Positions 33,174 to 41,710 of a stretch of DNA of 64,000 bases are shown piece after piece; position 1 is the stretch's first letter, and each line of letters begins with the position of its first letter. Made by a program: the position numbers and the translations under genes. The stretch is from an uncultured Luteimonas sp. (GTDB lineage Bacteria; Pseudomonadota; Gammaproteobacteria; Xanthomonadales; Xanthomonadaceae), in the NCBI GenBank assembly GCA_938008415.1, contig CALLKI010000042.1, positions 1 to 64,000 of the forward strand, in the 5' to 3' direction. The notes under the pieces were generated by a model that did no database searches, had not been told where the DNA came from, and saw only the letters and a program-made list of their open reading frames with translations.

Positions 33174-34106
33174 ATGACCGCACAGACCGACGCTTCCGGC
33201 CGCCTGCGCCACCTCCTCACCCTCGATGGACTGCCGCACGGGACGATGCTGCGCCTGCTCGACCGCGCGCAGGCGTTCGCCGCCGGCGAGGTGCCCGGGC
33301 GCACGCTCGCGGGCACCGCGGTCTGCACGCTGTTCTTCGAGCCCTCCACCCGCACCCGCCTGAGCTTCCAGCGCGCCGCGCAGCGCCTGGGCGCGGACGT
33401 CCTGTCGTTCGACGCCGCGACCTCGTCCACCACCAAGGGCGAGACCGCGCGCGACACGCTGAAGAACATCGAGGCGATGGGCGTGCGTGGTTTCGTAATC
33501 CGCCATTCGGGCGACGGCGCGGTGGCCGAACTGGCCGCCGCCGCGGGCGAGGGGACCGCGCTGGTCAATGCCGGCGACGGCCGCAGCGCGCATCCCACCC
33601 AGGGCCTGCTCGACATGCTGACCCTGCGCCAGGTGTTCGGCCCCGATTTCTCGCGGCGCAGGTTCCTGATCGTCGGTGACGTGAAGCACTCGCGGGTCGC
33701 ACGCTCCGACCTGCACGCGCTGCGCGCGCTGGGCGCGGGCGAGATCCGCGTCTGCGGACCGGCGGCGCTGCTGCCCGATGACGGCACGCTTGCCGGCTGC
33801 ACGGTCACGCACGACTTCGACGCCGCGCTCGAGGGCGTGGATGCGGTGATGATGCTGCGCCTGCAGCGTGAGCGCATGGCCGAGGGCCTGGTGCCCTCGC
33901 TCGCCGACTACCACCGCGACTACGGACTGACCGCGGCGCGCCTGCGCCGCGCGGCTCCCGGCGCGGTGGTGTTGCACCCGGGGCCGCTGAACCGCGGCGT
34001 GGAGATCACCGACGAGGTCGCGGACGGACCACAGTCACTGATCCTGCGCCAGGTGGCCAACGGCGTGGCGGTGCGGATGGCGGTGCTGGAGGCGCTGCTG
34101 GGCTGA
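33174..34106 (+). CDS. pyrB: Aspartate carbamoyltransferase catalytic subunit
   Basis: A 310-residue enzyme that joins carbamoyl phosphate and aspartate in pyrimidine synthesis. The carbamoyl-phosphate motif FFEPSTRTRLSFQ, SSTTKGET, AGDGRSAHPTQGLLD, IVGDVKHSRVARSD, MMLRLQRERM and VLHPGPLNRGVEI are all intact. Length matches class B/C catalytic chains without PyrI; no pyrI or pyrC gene follows. The start at 33174 gives MTAQTDASGRLRHLLTLDGL, close to other Xanthomonadales proteins. A GC-rich hairpin (33112-33130) sits in its upstream gap. Confidence 0.95.
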   Translation: MTAQTDASGRLRHLLTLDGLPHGTMLRLLDRAQAFAAGEVPGRTLAGTAVCTLFFEPSTRTRLSFQRAAQRLGADVLSFDAATSSTTKGETARDTLKNIEAMGVRGFVIRHSGDGAVAELAAAAGEGTALVNAGDGRSAHPTQGLLDMLTLRQVFGPDFSRRRFLIVGDVKHSRVARSDLHALRALGAGEIRVCGPAALLPDDGTLAGCTVTHDFDAALEGVDAVMMLRLQRERMAEGLVPSLADYHRDYGLTAARLRRAAPGAVVLHPGPLNRGVEITDEVADGPQSLILRQVANGVAVRMAVLEALLG

Positions 34107-34121
34107 CCTCCCGCGCCGGGC

Positions 34122-34907
34122 TCAGCGGCGGCGCTGCGCGAACAGCCAGTTCCACAGTTCCGGCAGGGCGTAGGCCGGGTCCCAGCTGTTGTGGCCCGCA
34201 TCCGGGAACTCGGTGTAGCGGGCACCGGTGGCGCCGGCCGCTTCGAAAGCGGCATGCAGGCGGCGCGAGTATTCCGCCGGGACGGGCTCGTCCCGCGCAC
34301 CGTGGAAGATCCAGACCGGGACATGGCGCAGGCGCCGCGCGACCGCCGCGTAGGGGTCGGCTTCCCCTTCCAGGCCGCGCACCGACATCGAGGGACGGCC
34401 CGGGTGCACCAGGCCGCCGCAGACCGGGACCAGCGCGGCGAAGCGGTCCGGAGCGCGCAGGGCGAGGTCCCAGGTGCCGTAGCCGCCCATGGACAGCCCG
34501 GTGAGGTAGATGCGGCCGGGGTCGCCGCCGAACTCGGACACGACGGCATCGAGCTGCGCGAACACCACGTCCGCCAGCTGGTTCCACTCGCTGCCCCCGG
34601 GGGCCTGCGGGAACACCACGATCGCGGGGAAGCCGCCGCCCCTGGCGCGCACCACCGGTCCCAGGCCGACCTCGAGTTGCAGCCGGTTGTCGCGCCCGCG
34701 CTCGCCCGAGCCGTGCAGGAACAGGATCACCGGCGGCCTGCCTTCCACCGTGCCAGGCGCCGGGACGTACACCTGGTAGCGGTACACCGTGCCGCCTGCG
34801 GCGAGTTCGCGCTCGACGAACCCGCCCGCGGCGGGAGGTTCCCCCGCGATGGCGCACGCGGCGGTCATCGCCAGGACTCCCGGGAACAGCATTGCCAACA
34901 GGCGCAT
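34122..34907 (-). CDS. Secreted alpha/beta-hydrolase (esterase/PHB-depolymerase-like)
   Basis: A 261-residue exported hydrolase: signal peptide at residues 1-22 (VLAMTAACAIAG), a family start PPVILFLHGSGERGRDN, the nucleophile elbow YLTGLSMGGYGTWDLA, an Asp region in FHGARDEPVPAEYS, and His in FPDAGHNSWDP. This layout fits the dienelactone-hydrolase/prolyl-oligopeptidase-like esterases that precede PHB depolymerases in the same clan. Substrate is unknown. It is transcribed in the same direction as mgtE, 19 bp after the mgtE stop, and may be co-transcribed. Confidence 0.82.
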   Translation of the reverse strand: MRLLAMLFPGVLAMTAACAIAGEPPAAGGFVERELAAGGTVYRYQVYVPAPGTVEGRPPVILFLHGSGERGRDNRLQLEVGLGPVVRARGGGFPAIVVFPQAPGGSEWNQLADVVFAQLDAVVSEFGGDPGRIYLTGLSMGGYGTWDLALRAPDRFAALVPVCGGLVHPGRPSMSVRGLEGEADPYAAVARRLRHVPVWIFHGARDEPVPAEYSRRLHAAFEAAGATGARYTEFPDAGHNSWDPAYALPELWNWLFAQRRR

Positions 34908-34926
34908 GGCTCCACCTCCATCGCCT

Positions 34927-36288
34927 CTAGCGCAGCAGCACCACGGTGGCCAGGCCGAGGAAGCTGAAGAAGCCCATCACGTCGGTGACGGCGGTGACCA
35001 CCACCGTGCCGGCCACGGCCGGGTCGATGTGCATGCGCTTGAGCAGCAGCGGCAGCAGCACGCCGGCCAGTGCCGCCGAGCAGAAGTTGATGACCATCGC
35101 CGCGGCGATCACCAGCGACAGCACCCAGTCGTGGAACCACAGCAGCGCCACCAGACCGACCAGGGCGCCGATCAGCAGGCCGTTGATCAGCGCCACGCGC
35201 AACTCCTTCCACAGCAGGATGCCGGCGTTGCTGGCGCCGACCTGGCCGAGCGCCAGGCCGCGCACCATCAGCGTCAGCACCTGCACGGCGGCGTTGCCGC
35301 CGATGCCGGCGACGATCGGCATCAGCACGGCAAGCGCCACCACCTTCTCGATGGTCGCCTCGAAGCGGCCGATCACGAATGCCGCCATGAACGCGGTGGC
35401 CAGGTTGACGCCCAGCCACACCGCGCGGCCGCGCACCGCGCGCCGGATCGGCGAGAACAGGTCCTCGTCCTCGTCCAGGCCGGCGGCGCCCAGGGCCTGG
35501 TGCTCGGCCTGCTCGCGGATGATGTCGACCACGTCGTCGATCGTGATGCGGCCGAGCAGCACGTTGTGGTCGTCCACCACCGGCGCCGACACCCAGTCGT
35601 TGTCCGAGAACAGGCGCGCGACCTGCTCGGCGGATTCGTTGACGTGGATCGACTCGAGCTCGTCGTCGATCAGCTTGTTGATCGGCGTGTTCGGCTCGTG
35701 GGTGACCAGGTCCTGCAGCGCGACCCAGCCGATCAGCTGGTTGCGGCGGTTGACCACGTACAGATGGTCGGTGTTCTCGGGCAGCTCGCCGCGCAGGCGC
35801 AGGAAGCGCAGGACGACGTCCACGGTGGTGTCGGCGCGGACCGTCACCACGTCCGGGTTCATCAGGCGGCCCGCGGTGCCCTCGGGATAGGACAGTACCT
35901 GCTCGAGGCGCTCGCGGTTCTCGCGGTCCATCGACTGCAGGAGCTGCTCGATCACCGCATCGGGCAGGTCCTCGAGCAGGTCGGCCAGGTCGTCGATGTC
36001 CAGGTCCTCGACCGCGGCGACCAGCTCGTCCTGGTCCATGTCCGCGATCAGGCTTTCGCGCACTTCATCGCCGACGTGGACCAGCACCTCGCCGTCGACC
36101 TCGGGATCGACCAGGCCCCACACCACCACGCGCTTGTCCGGCGGCAGCGACTCGAGCAGGTTGGCGATCTCGGCCGGCGCCAGGGTGTTGACGAGACGGC
36201 GCACGGGGCCGAGTCGGCCGCTGTCGAGTGCATCCGAGAGCAGGCGCAGCTGGCGCGCGGTCTTGTCGTGGCGGACGGCTTCGGCCAT
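34927..36288 (-). CDS. mgtE: Magnesium transporter MgtE
   Basis: A 453-residue Mg2+ channel/transporter. Order of parts: acidic N-domain helices (residues about 20-130, with LAPAEIANLLESLPPDKR), a CBS pair (about 135-260, including GRLMNPDVVTVRADTTV), a plug helix and five membrane segments from about 290 (NLATAFMAAFVIG onward) with the conserved pore region PIVAGIGGNAAVQ. The C-terminus ends in hydrophobic ATVVLLR. A ribosome-binding GGAG lies 8-11 bases before the ATG. It follows the EI gene by 160 bp but has its own -10 at 36360-36365 and a short leader with a three-codon open frame. Confidence 0.95.
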   Translation of the reverse strand: MAEAVRHDKTARQLRLLSDALDSGRLGPVRRLVNTLAPAEIANLLESLPPDKRVVVWGLVDPEVDGEVLVHVGDEVRESLIADMDQDELVAAVEDLDIDDLADLLEDLPDAVIEQLLQSMDRENRERLEQVLSYPEGTAGRLMNPDVVTVRADTTVDVVLRFLRLRGELPENTDHLYVVNRRNQLIGWVALQDLVTHEPNTPINKLIDDELESIHVNESAEQVARLFSDNDWVSAPVVDDHNVLLGRITIDDVVDIIREQAEHQALGAAGLDEDEDLFSPIRRAVRGRAVWLGVNLATAFMAAFVIGRFEATIEKVVALAVLMPIVAGIGGNAAVQVLTLMVRGLALGQVGASNAGILLWKELRVALINGLLIGALVGLVALLWFHDWVLSLVIAAAMVINFCSAALAGVLLPLLLKRMHIDPAVAGTVVVTAVTDVMGFFSFLGLATVVLLR

Positions 36289-36341
36289 GCGCGGCTCCGG
36301 GTTGTCGGGATGGCGGGCCGCGTGGGAACGGGCGCGCCGGA

Positions 36342-36353
36342 TCAGGCGTTCAT
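36342..36353 (-). other. Three-codon leader open frame ahead of mgtE
   Basis: ATG AAC GCC TGA, starting at the predicted transcription start. It is followed by 53 bases of leader to mgtE. Either an accident at the promoter or a minimal leader peptide; magnesium-responsive leaders with short peptides are known elsewhere (mgtL), but nothing here shows attenuation. Confidence 0.25.
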
Positions 36354-36365
36354 GCGCACATTATC
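36351..36365 (-). promoter_or_regulatory. mgtE promoter -10 (GATAAT) followed by a leaderless ATG
   Basis: The minus strand reads GCGATAATGTGCGCATG: GATAAT at 36365-36360, 6 bases, then ATG at 36353. This ATG opens only Met-Asn-Ala-stop (36353-36342), about 54 bases before the mgtE start at 36288. The -10 has the same geometry as the leaderless starts of this window. Confidence 0.4.
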
Positions 36366-36448
36366 GCGCGGGACGCGGAGGATGGACAGGTGGCGTTGCC
36401 GTGCGCGCGGATCATCCCGCCTCCGTGCGGGACAGGGCCCGCGAAGCC

Positions 36449-38173
36449 TCACGTGCGGGCATGGACCCTGGCCAGCCAGCGCGCGATGCCGTCCCGGTCG
36501 CGCGCGCGCAGCAGTGCAGGCGCCTTCGCCTGCAGGCGGGACAGGTCGCTGTCGCGGATCACGCGGCGCACCTCGAGCAGCGTGCCGGGGTGCAGGCTGA
36601 ACTCCTCCAGGCCGAGCGCCAGCAGCAGCGGGGTGAGCGTGGCGTCGCCGGCCATCTCGCCGCAGACCGCCACCGGCCTGCCGTGCCTGCGTGCGGTCCG
36701 GATCACGTCGTGCAGCAGCCGGAGCATGGCCGGATGCAGCGGCGAGTAGAGCTCGGCGAGGGCGTCGTTTCCGCGGTCGGCGGCGAGCACGTACTGGATC
36801 AGGTCGTTGGTGCCGATGGAGACGAAATCGACCACGTCGATGAACGAGGACAGCGCGATGGCTGCGGCCGGCACTTCGATCATCGCGCCGATCGTGATCC
36901 GGTCGGCGACGGCATGGCCTTCCCCGCGCAGTTCCCGCGCCAGTTCGCCGGCCATCGCCCGGACCTGCAGCAGCTCGCCGCGGGTCGTGACCATCGGCAC
37001 CAGGATCCGCACCGGGCCGTAGCCGGAAGCGCGCAGGATCGCGCGCAGCTGGGTACGGAACAGCCCCGGCTTGGACAGCGACAGGCGGACGCCGCGCACG
37101 CCCAGCGCCGGGTTCGGTTCGCCCTTCAGCGCCAGCCCGGTCCGGTCGGCCTTGTCGGCGCCGATGTCGAGCGTGCGGATGGTGATCGCCCGGCCGGTCA
37201 TGCCGAGGATCACGTCGCGGTAGGCGCGGAACTGTTCCTCTTCGTCCGGCAGCTCCTCGCGTTGCAGGAACAGGAACTCGGTGCGGTACAGGCCGACGCC
37301 GGCGGCGCCGAGGGCATGGGCCTCGGCCACGTCCTCGCGCGACTCGGCATTGGCCCACAGCCGGATGTCCACCCCGTCCAGGGTGCGCGAGGGTTCGCGG
37401 CGCAGGCGGTGCAGCTGCTTGCGCTCCCGCTTCTCCTCGCGCAGGCGCTCGCGGTAGGCGCGCAGGTCGCTGGCGTCCGGCTCGATGACGATCTCGCCGC
37501 TGCCGCCGTCGACCAGCAGCACGTCGCCGTCGTTGACCAGTTGCAGCGCCTGCGGAGCGCCAACCACCAGCGGCAGGTGCAGGCTGCGGGCGAGGATGGC
37601 GCTGTGCGACAGCGCGCTGCCGCCGGCGGTGACCACCGCCACCACGCCCTGCGACTGCAGCTGCGCCAGCTCCGAGGGCGCGACGCTGTCGGTGACCAGG
37701 ATCTCGCCGGCCACGCCCTGCAGCTCGGCCTGGTGCTTGTGGAGCGCGGCGTGGATCCGGCCGATGACGTGGTCGATGTCCTCGATCCGGCTGCGGATGT
37801 AGGCGTCGTCCATGTCCGAGAACACCGCCGCCAGCCGGTCGCGCTGCAGGCGCAGGGCGTAGTCGGCGCTGTAGCGGGCGGTGCGCACCAGCTCGTCCAG
37901 CCCGTGCAGCAGCTCGGGGTCGTCGAGCAGCAGCGCGTGCATGTCGAGGAACTCGCCGACCTCGTGCGCCAGCGCGCCGTGCAGGCGGGAGCGCAGCTCG
38001 CGCATCTCGGCACGGACCTCGTCGATCGCCTCGTGCAGGCGCGACAGCTCGACCTCGACCTGTCCGGCGGGGATGCGTTCCTCGGCGACCTCCAGCGCGT
38101 GCGGCTGGCGGACGCGGGCCCGGCCCAGGGCGCTGCCGCGCGAGGCGCCGTGCCCGGCCAGCGCCTTCCGCAT
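36449..38173 (-). CDS. ptsI: Phosphoenolpyruvate-protein phosphotransferase (PTS enzyme I)
   Basis: A 574-residue enzyme I that passes phosphate from PEP to HPr. It starts MRKALAGHGASRGSALGRAR (swivelling-domain start). The phospho-His motif is AGGSALSHSAILARSL, one residue longer than the classical GGRTSHTAI. The PEP-binding barrel shows GLYRTEFLFL, TLDIGADKAD, NPALGVRGVR, MIEVPAA, FVSIGTNDLIQY and VCGEMAGD with the active Cys. No GAF domain, so it is PtsI-like and not the PtsP form. Its ATG overlaps the HPr stop by one base; upstream come HPr and EIIA. No EIIB or EIIC gene is present, so a signalling function is likely. Confidence 0.93.
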   Translation of the reverse strand: MRKALAGHGASRGSALGRARVRQPHALEVAEERIPAGQVEVELSRLHEAIDEVRAEMRELRSRLHGALAHEVGEFLDMHALLLDDPELLHGLDELVRTARYSADYALRLQRDRLAAVFSDMDDAYIRSRIEDIDHVIGRIHAALHKHQAELQGVAGEILVTDSVAPSELAQLQSQGVVAVVTAGGSALSHSAILARSLHLPLVVGAPQALQLVNDGDVLLVDGGSGEIVIEPDASDLRAYRERLREEKRERKQLHRLRREPSRTLDGVDIRLWANAESREDVAEAHALGAAGVGLYRTEFLFLQREELPDEEEQFRAYRDVILGMTGRAITIRTLDIGADKADRTGLALKGEPNPALGVRGVRLSLSKPGLFRTQLRAILRASGYGPVRILVPMVTTRGELLQVRAMAGELARELRGEGHAVADRITIGAMIEVPAAAIALSSFIDVVDFVSIGTNDLIQYVLAADRGNDALAELYSPLHPAMLRLLHDVIRTARRHGRPVAVCGEMAGDATLTPLLLALGLEEFSLHPGTLLEVRRVIRDSDLSRLQAKAPALLRARDRDGIARWLARVHART

Positions 38174-38442
38174 CAGCTTTCCTCGTCGAACTTGCGCTCG
38201 AAGAGCGCGGTGGCGGCCTCCATCGCCTCGGCCTCGTCCTCGCCCTCGAGCCGCAGCACCACCTTCGTGCCGTGGCCGGCCGCGAGCAGCATGACGCCCA
38301 TGATGCTCTTCGCGTTCACCTCGCGGCCCTTGGCGATCAGGGTCGCGCTGGAGCGGAAGCCGGACAGCAGCTGCACCAGCTTCGCGGTGGCGCGGGCATG
38401 CAGTCCGAGCTTGTTGGCGACGAGCAGTTCGCGTTCCAGCAT
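38173..38442 (-). CDS. ptsH: HPr phosphocarrier protein
   Basis: An 89-residue phosphocarrier. His15 lies in NKLGLHARATAKLVQL and the regulatory Ser46 context is VNAKSIMGVMLLAAG. The presence of HPr kinase upstream (hprK at 39824) agrees with Ser phosphorylation. Enzyme I gene follows with a one-base overlap. C-terminus is acidic as in other family members. Confidence 0.95.
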   Translation of the reverse strand: MLERELLVANKLGLHARATAKLVQLLSGFRSSATLIAKGREVNAKSIMGVMLLAAGHGTKVVLRLEGEDEAEAMEAATALFERKFDEES

Positions 38443-38475
38443 CAGGGGTCCCTGGGTCGTGTGTGCCTCTGGTTG

Positions 38476-38871
38476 TCAGGCATCGTCGAAAATCACGCCG
38501 TTGCGGGCTCCGGCGGAGGCGACGGCGGGCAGTTCGTCCAGCGCCAGCTCAGGATAATTCATCACCCGCATCAGCATCGGCAGGCTGAGGGCCGACACCC
38601 GCCGCGCCGGGGTCCCCAGCCGCGCCAGCCGGGCGGCGAGGTTGCTGGGGGTGGCGCCGTACAGGTCGGTCAGGATCAGCACCCCGTCGCCGCCGTCGAC
38701 CCGGCGCATCGCCGCGCTGGCCTGCGGCAGCAGGGCGTCCGGGTCGCCGTCGTACGGCACTTCGAAGGCCTCGGCGCGCAGCGGCAGGTTGCCGTTGAGC
38801 AGGGTCGAGGCCGTCGCCAGCAGCGCGCTGCCGATGCCGGGGTGGGTGACGAGGAGGATGCCGACGGCCAT
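38476..38871 (-). CDS. Mannose-type PTS EIIA domain protein
   Basis: A 131-residue stand-alone EIIA of the mannose/fructose/sorbose family. The active His is in ILLVTHPGIGSALL near residue 10; GGDGVLILTDLYGATPSNLA is the second landmark. No EIIB, EIIC or EIID gene accompanies it, so it cannot form a classic transporter. In alpha- and gammaproteobacteria such orphans regulate partners by their phosphorylation state. It sits between rapZ and HPr, with 71 bp to rapZ and 33 bp to HPr. Confidence 0.9.
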   Translation of the reverse strand: MAVGILLVTHPGIGSALLATASTLLNGNLPLRAEAFEVPYDGDPDALLPQASAAMRRVDGGDGVLILTDLYGATPSNLAARLARLGTPARRVSALSLPMLMRVMNYPELALDELPAVASAGARNGVIFDDA

Positions 38872-38942
38872 GCCGTCAACTTAACAGACGGCGGTGATTC
38901 CACGATAGCGGGGGGGCTGGACGGTGTATCCCGGCCGTGAAA

Positions 38943-39827
38943 TCAGTCCAGCTCCCGGTGGTAGGTGGCCACTTCCCCCCAGCCGCGCCGGCGGGCGTGC
39001 TCGGCCAGCATCTCGGCCAGGTAGACCGAGCGGTGGCGGCCGCCGGTGCAGCCGAAGGCGACGGTGACGTAGCTGCGGGTCGAGTCGCTCCACAGCCGAG
39101 GCAGCCATGCGTCGAGGAATTCCGCGACCTGGCGCACGAACTCGCCGACTTCCGGGCGCTGCCCGAAGTACTCCTGGACCGGGGCGTCGCGTCCCGAGAG
39201 CGGGCGCAGCCGCGAGTCCCAGTGCGGGTTGGGCAGGGCGCGCGCGTCGAACACGAAGTCCGCGTCGGCGGGGACGCCCTTGCGGTAGGCGAAGGACTCG
39301 AACAGCAGCGACGGCGACGGGTCCATGCCCAGGCCCAGCTCGGTGATCACCCGGCGGCGCAGCTGGTGGACGTTGAGCTCGCTGGTGTCGATCACCACGT
39401 CGGCCAGCGTGCGCAGCGGCTTGAGCGCCTGCCGTTCCAGGGAGATCGCGTCGGCCAGCGGCAGCCCGAGGTGGCTGAGCGGGTGCCGGCGGCGGGTCTC
39501 CGCGTAGCGCTTGATCAGTACCTCGTCGCTGGCGTCGAAGAACACCAGCCTCGGGTCGAAGCCCATGCCGCCGACCGCAGACAGCCATTCGGGTATGCTC
39601 GCCAGGTCGCCGCGGTTGCGCATGTCGATGCCGACGGCGAGCTTCTGCACCGAGCGCAGCGAATGGGTGGCGGTGCGCACGAAGTCGGGCAGCAGCTCCG
39701 CCGGCAGGTTGTCCACGCAGTAGAAGTCGAGGTCCTCGAAGGTGTGGAGCGCGACGCTCTTGCCGCCGCCGGACATGCCGGTGACGATGAAGAGGGCCTG
39801 TACCTGCGGGGATGGATCGTCGGTCAT
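38943..39827 (-). CDS. rapZ: RNase adapter protein RapZ
   Basis: A 294-residue P-loop protein. Walker A is FIVTGMSGGGKSVALHTFED; VDNLPAELLPDF and DLVFDARALPNPHWD-like FDARALPNPHWD are family signatures, and VTVAFGCTGGRHRSVYLAEM closes it. In Enterobacteria RapZ controls amino-sugar synthesis by guiding RNase E to the GlmZ sRNA; elsewhere its targets are unclear. It overlaps hprK (ATGA) as in many proteobacterial Ntr-PTS clusters. Confidence 0.95.
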   Translation of the reverse strand: MTDDPSPQVQALFIVTGMSGGGKSVALHTFEDLDFYCVDNLPAELLPDFVRTATHSLRSVQKLAVGIDMRNRGDLASIPEWLSAVGGMGFDPRLVFFDASDEVLIKRYAETRRRHPLSHLGLPLADAISLERQALKPLRTLADVVIDTSELNVHQLRRRVITELGLGMDPSPSLLFESFAYRKGVPADADFVFDARALPNPHWDSRLRPLSGRDAPVQEYFGQRPEVGEFVRQVAEFLDAWLPRLWSDSTRSYVTVAFGCTGGRHRSVYLAEMLAEHARRRGWGEVATYHRELD

Positions 39828-40786
39828 GGCGTGTTGCTGCTGCGTTCGAGGAAGTGGGAGTGCCGGGCCAGGAACGCCGCGGCCGGATCCACGCCCTTGG
39901 AGCGCAGGATGTGGGCGCGGGTGGCCGCTTCGGTCAGCACCGCCAGGTTGCGGCCGGGCATCACCGGCAGGGTGATCATCGGCACGTCGAGGTCGAGCAC
40001 CCTGCGATAGCCGAGGTCACCGGTCAGCCGCAGCATGCCGTCGTCGTTGCGCTGCGGCTCGGAGCCGGGCCGGCTCAGGTGCACGATCAGGCGCAGGTAC
40101 TTGTTCCGCTTGACCGCGGTGTCGCCGAACATCTGGCGGATGTTGAGCACGCCCAGGCCGCGCAGCTCGAGCAGGTCCTGCAGGAGCTCGGGGCAGGAAC
40201 CGTCGAGCACGTCCGGCGCGATCTGGGCGAATTCCGGCGCGTCGTCGGCGACCAGCCGGTGCCCGCGGGTGATCAGTTCCAGCGCCAGCTCGCTCTTGCC
40301 CGTGCCCGACTCGCCGGTGATCAGCACGCCGATCGAGTAGATCTCCATGAACACGCCATGCAGCGTGACCCGCGGTGCCAGCGCGCGTGCCAGGTGGTAC
40401 TGCAGGTGGTTGAGCAGCTCGTGCCCGCGCCGGGGAGAGACCCACAGCGGGGTCTGCGTCTCTTCCGCGGCCTCGCGCAGGTCCTCCGGGCAGGACTGGT
40501 TCTTGCTGATCACCATGGCCAGCGGCCGGTACTGCATGATCCGCTGGATCGTCTCCCAGCGCAGTCGCGAGTCCAGTCCGTCCAGCCAGGCCAGTTCCTC
40601 GGTGCCGAGGATCTGCACCTTGTTGGGATAGATGATGTTGAGGTAGCCGGCGAGCGAGGGGCGCCGGGCCACCGTTTCGACGGACTCGAGCACGCGCGAG
40701 GCGCCCTCCTGCCCGGCCACCCAGCGCAGGCCGAGGCGCTCGTGCTGCTGCTCGAACAGTTCGCGGGCGGTGATGCTGGCGTTCAT
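39824..40786 (-). CDS. hprK: HPr kinase/phosphorylase
   Basis: A 320-residue bifunctional enzyme that phosphorylates HPr on Ser46 and removes the phosphate. The P-loop is GVLITGESGTGKSELALELI; LVADDAPEF, ELRGLGVLNIRQMFGD and the C-terminal VMPGRNLAVLTEAATRAHIL are family blocks. The N-domain begins MNASITARELFEQQHERLGL. The ATG at 40786 overlaps the ptsN stop. In proteobacteria HprK is tied to control of the Ntr-PTS and virulence rather than to carbon repression. Confidence 0.95.
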   Translation of the reverse strand: MNASITARELFEQQHERLGLRWVAGQEGASRVLESVETVARRPSLAGYLNIIYPNKVQILGTEELAWLDGLDSRLRWETIQRIMQYRPLAMVISKNQSCPEDLREAAEETQTPLWVSPRRGHELLNHLQYHLARALAPRVTLHGVFMEIYSIGVLITGESGTGKSELALELITRGHRLVADDAPEFAQIAPDVLDGSCPELLQDLLELRGLGVLNIRQMFGDTAVKRNKYLRLIVHLSRPGSEPQRNDDGMLRLTGDLGYRRVLDLDVPMITLPVMPGRNLAVLTEAATRAHILRSKGVDPAAAFLARHSHFLERSSNTP

Positions 40787-41253
40787 GGGACGGGTGCGGG
40801 GCGACAGCCGGGCCCGAGCAGCGCGGCGCGGAGGGCCGTCAGGTCGGGGGCCCGGCGCAGGGTTTCGAGGAATTCCGGATCGGAGAACCGCGTGGCGATG
40901 GCGGCCAGGTGCTCCAGGTGCACCTCCGGCTGGTCGTCGGGCGCGCACATGGCGAAGACCAGGTCCACCGGCTGCCCGTCGTGGGCACGGAAGTCCACCG
41001 GGTAGGACAGGCGCAGGAAGGCGCCGCGGGCTTCCTTGAACGCCGGCCCGCGCGCGTGCGGGATGGCGACGCCGCGTCCGATCGCGGTGCTGGCCATCTC
41101 CTCGCGCGCGCGCAGTGCCGCGGCGATGGCGGGCGTCAGCTCCGGCGCGTTGGCGCCGAGCAGCCGCGCCGCGGCGTCGAGCACATGACGGGAGTCCACC
41201 GGGTCGACCAGCAGCACGATCCGGTCCGCGGCGAGCAGGTGGCTCCAGTGCAT
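40783..41253 (-). CDS. ptsN: PTS EIIA-Ntr regulatory protein
   Basis: A 156-residue EIIA of the nitrogen PTS (fructose-type fold). The phospho-His is in GRGVAIPHARGPAFKEA. LVFAMCAPDDQPEVHLEHLA is a further conserved block. PtsN signals carbon-nitrogen balance to potassium transport and sensor kinases in other bacteria. It follows hpf by 18 bp and overlaps hprK, so it belongs to the rpoN operon. Confidence 0.93.
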   Translation of the reverse strand: MHWSHLLAADRIVLLVDPVDSRHVLDAAARLLGANAPELTPAIAAALRAREEMASTAIGRGVAIPHARGPAFKEARGAFLRLSYPVDFRAHDGQPVDLVFAMCAPDDQPEVHLEHLAAIATRFSDPEFLETLRRAPDLTALRAALLGPGCRPAPVP

Positions 41254-41271
41254 GGGACTTGCGCGGGGCTT

Positions 41272-41598
41272 TCAGCCGAAACTGCCATCGCGGACCGGGT
41301 TCCCGCCGCGATGGTGGTCGACCAGCTTCTTGCGGTGCTTGACCAGGAGGCGGTCGAGCTTGTCGGCGAGCAGGTCGATCGCGGCGTACATGTCCACGGC
41401 GGAAGCGTCTGCGTGGAGGGTCTTGCCGGGCAGGGTGACCGTGGCCTCGGCCCTGTGGTTCGGCTTGTCGAGGCCGAGCTGCACGCGGACCTCGAAGGGA
41501 TGTTCGTAGTGCCGCGCAAGCCGCTGGAAGCGGGTGCTGACATAGTCGCGCAGCGCGGGCGTCACTTCGATCTGCTGTCCGTGGATGTCGAGTTGCAT
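41272..41598 (-). CDS. hpf: Ribosome hibernation promoting factor
   Basis: A 108-residue HPF/RaiA-type protein that dimerises or silences ribosomes in stationary phase. The start MQLDIHGQQIEVTPALRDYV, the central EATVTLPGKTLHADASAVDM and the YAAIDLLADKLDRLLVKHRKKL helix are diagnostic for the short form. The AAGGAGG ribosome-binding site is clear. It lies between rpoN and ptsN; a 112-bp gap after rpoN may hold a second promoter. Confidence 0.95.
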   Translation of the reverse strand: MQLDIHGQQIEVTPALRDYVSTRFQRLARHYEHPFEVRVQLGLDKPNHRAEATVTLPGKTLHADASAVDMYAAIDLLADKLDRLLVKHRKKLVDHHRGGNPVRDGSFG

Positions 41599-41710
41599 CG
41601 GAACCTCCTTCGGCGAGCCTGCAGCATCGCGCAAACCGCATGCGCGTTTGTCAGGAACAGGTTAACCCAGGGGGAGGCGGGGCGCGACCGGCCCGGGGCC
41701 CCACGGGCGT

